In this document: piece by piece, positions 13,567-14,108 of the stretch | Layout: each line of letters opens with the position of its first letter | How positions within the stretch are numbered: position 1 is the stretch's first letter | Source of the DNA: Rhodospirillales bacterium | GTDB taxonomy: Bacteria; Pseudomonadota; Alphaproteobacteria; Rhodospirillales; UBA2165 | Reading direction: 5' to 3' | NCBI GenBank assembly: GCA_013204125.1 | Contig: JABMOP010000311.1 | Coordinates: 1-14,108 of the forward strand | DNA length: 14,108 nucleotides | Position numbers and translations under genes: made by a program | Notes under the pieces: model-generated | The model's database searches: none | What the model saw: the letters and a program-made list of their open reading frames with translations, nothing else | What the model was told of the DNA's origin: nothing

Positions 13567-14108
13567 CTAGTGAAACTTTACATATTCGAAATCGACGGTT
13601 TGGCCGTGGATGCCGCGTGCCGGCGGCGCGACCCAGCCGGCCATCTTGCCGGGCTCGGTCACCGGGATCATCAGCGATTGGATATGCGCTTTGTCGGCGT
13701 CATTGGGCAGCCAATCGCCGACATTTTTATCCCATTCGGCCTGATCGATGATTTTGCCATCGGGGTTGGCGATGATGTCGCGGAAGCTGCCGATATTGCG
13801 GTGGAACGCGGTGTGCGGCAGGGTCATTTCGAAATCGACGCCGGCGGCTTTGATCGCCTTATTCCAACGCTCGACGCCGCGTAAACTATCTTCGCGGTAA
13901 TCGTTGCGCAGGCGCTCGTTGATCGATGTCAACGCCGGCTGTTCGCTCATCACCACTTTATTGCCCTCCAATATCGGCACTTGGAAGGACGCACCGTCGA
14001 GCACGTGATCATCGTCGATCTTGGTTTCGCCGAAACGGCCTTTGAGGCCCATGGTGTAGAAATTGGCTGCGTTGGTGGAATGTTCCTGGCCGAACAGATC
14101 GAGGCAGA
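13567..14108 (-). CDS. boxB: Benzoyl-CoA 2,3-epoxidase oxygenase subunit BoxB (N-terminus beyond window)
   Basis: This is the C-terminal part (about 180 codons) of BoxB, the di-iron oxygenase that, with the BoxA reductase, converts benzoyl-CoA to its 2,3-epoxide in the aerobic CoA-dependent benzoate pathway. The frame stays open past the ATG at 14052 to the window edge and reads CLDLFGQEHSTNAANFYT, so that ATG is internal. Recognisable BoxB blocks are LDLFG.E, GLKGRFGETKID, RLRNDYREDSLRGVERWNKAI, GVDFEMTLPHTAFHRNIG, DWLPNDADKAHIQSLM, PGKMAGWVAPPARGI and the ending DFEYVKFH. Comparison with full-length BoxB (about 470-480 residues) places the missing 60 percent, including most or all of the di-iron ligands, to the right of the window. 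Its presence anchors the region as a box cluster; boxA, boxC and boxD are expected nearby but not seen. Confidence 0.93.
   Translation of the reverse strand, partial: CLDLFGQEHSTNAANFYTMGLKGRFGETKIDDDHVLDGASFQVPILEGNKVVMSEQPALTSINERLRNDYREDSLRGVERWNKAIKAAGVDFEMTLPHTAFHRNIGSFRDIIANPDGKIIDQAEWDKNVGDWLPNDADKAHIQSLMIPVTEPGKMAGWVAPPARGIHGQTVDFEYVKFH

Overview
The window looks like chromosome from an alphaproteobacterium, probably of the Rhodospirillales type and able to degrade aromatic compounds. This placement rests on protein style, moderate-to-high GC with frequent GCCG-rich codons, and box-pathway gene content; no rRNA or other taxonomic marker is present.

Layout. (1) 1-591: the 3' part of a LivF-type ABC transporter ATPase, cut by the window edge inside its Walker A motif. 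(2) 657-1388: a protein with a degenerate EAL-like C-terminal half. (3) 1393-4690, minus strand: a three-gene operon of a benzoate-CoA ligase family enzyme followed by the two subunits of a glutaconate-type CoA-transferase. (4) 4691-5063: a 373-bp divergent intergenic region holding four tandem 10-bp repeats plus an in-phase fifth copy, a likely operator. (5) 5064-6041: a methyltransferase-fold protein with an eroded SAM-binding site. (6) 6081-6872, minus: a PcaD-like alpha/beta hydrolase. (7) 7022-8963: a second alpha/beta hydrolase followed by an Ldh_2-family NAD(P)-dependent oxidoreductase. (8) 9110-11668: an MBOAT O-acyltransferase and a partner protein, resembling AlgI and AlgJ. (9) 11726-13463, minus: a periplasmic YtkA/FixH-like protein and a MauG-type di-haem peroxidase. 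(10) 13567-14108, minus: the C-terminal part of BoxB, the oxygenase of benzoyl-CoA epoxidase, cut by the right edge.

How it fits together. BoxB, the benzoate-CoA ligase and the LivF-type ATPase are the expected parts of an aerobic benzoyl-CoA (box) pathway: uptake, CoA activation and ring epoxidation. The CoA-transferase pair, the PcaD-like hydrolase, the second hydrolase and the dehydrogenase may act on ring-cleavage products or related acids; this is inferred from context.

The most unusual structure is that the MBOAT/AlgJ-like pair lies between two 38-bp direct repeats (36/38 identical). The left copy is the 3' end of the Ldh_2 gene. The right copy is a stray, still in-frame C-terminus of an Ldh_2-like protein with its own stop codon. 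This suggests the acyltransferase pair was inserted into, or rearranged with, the end of a dehydrogenase gene. The second notable signal is the tandem-repeat operator upstream of the ligase, whose 10-bp period resembles the operators of BzdR/BoxR-type benzoyl-CoA-responsive regulators.
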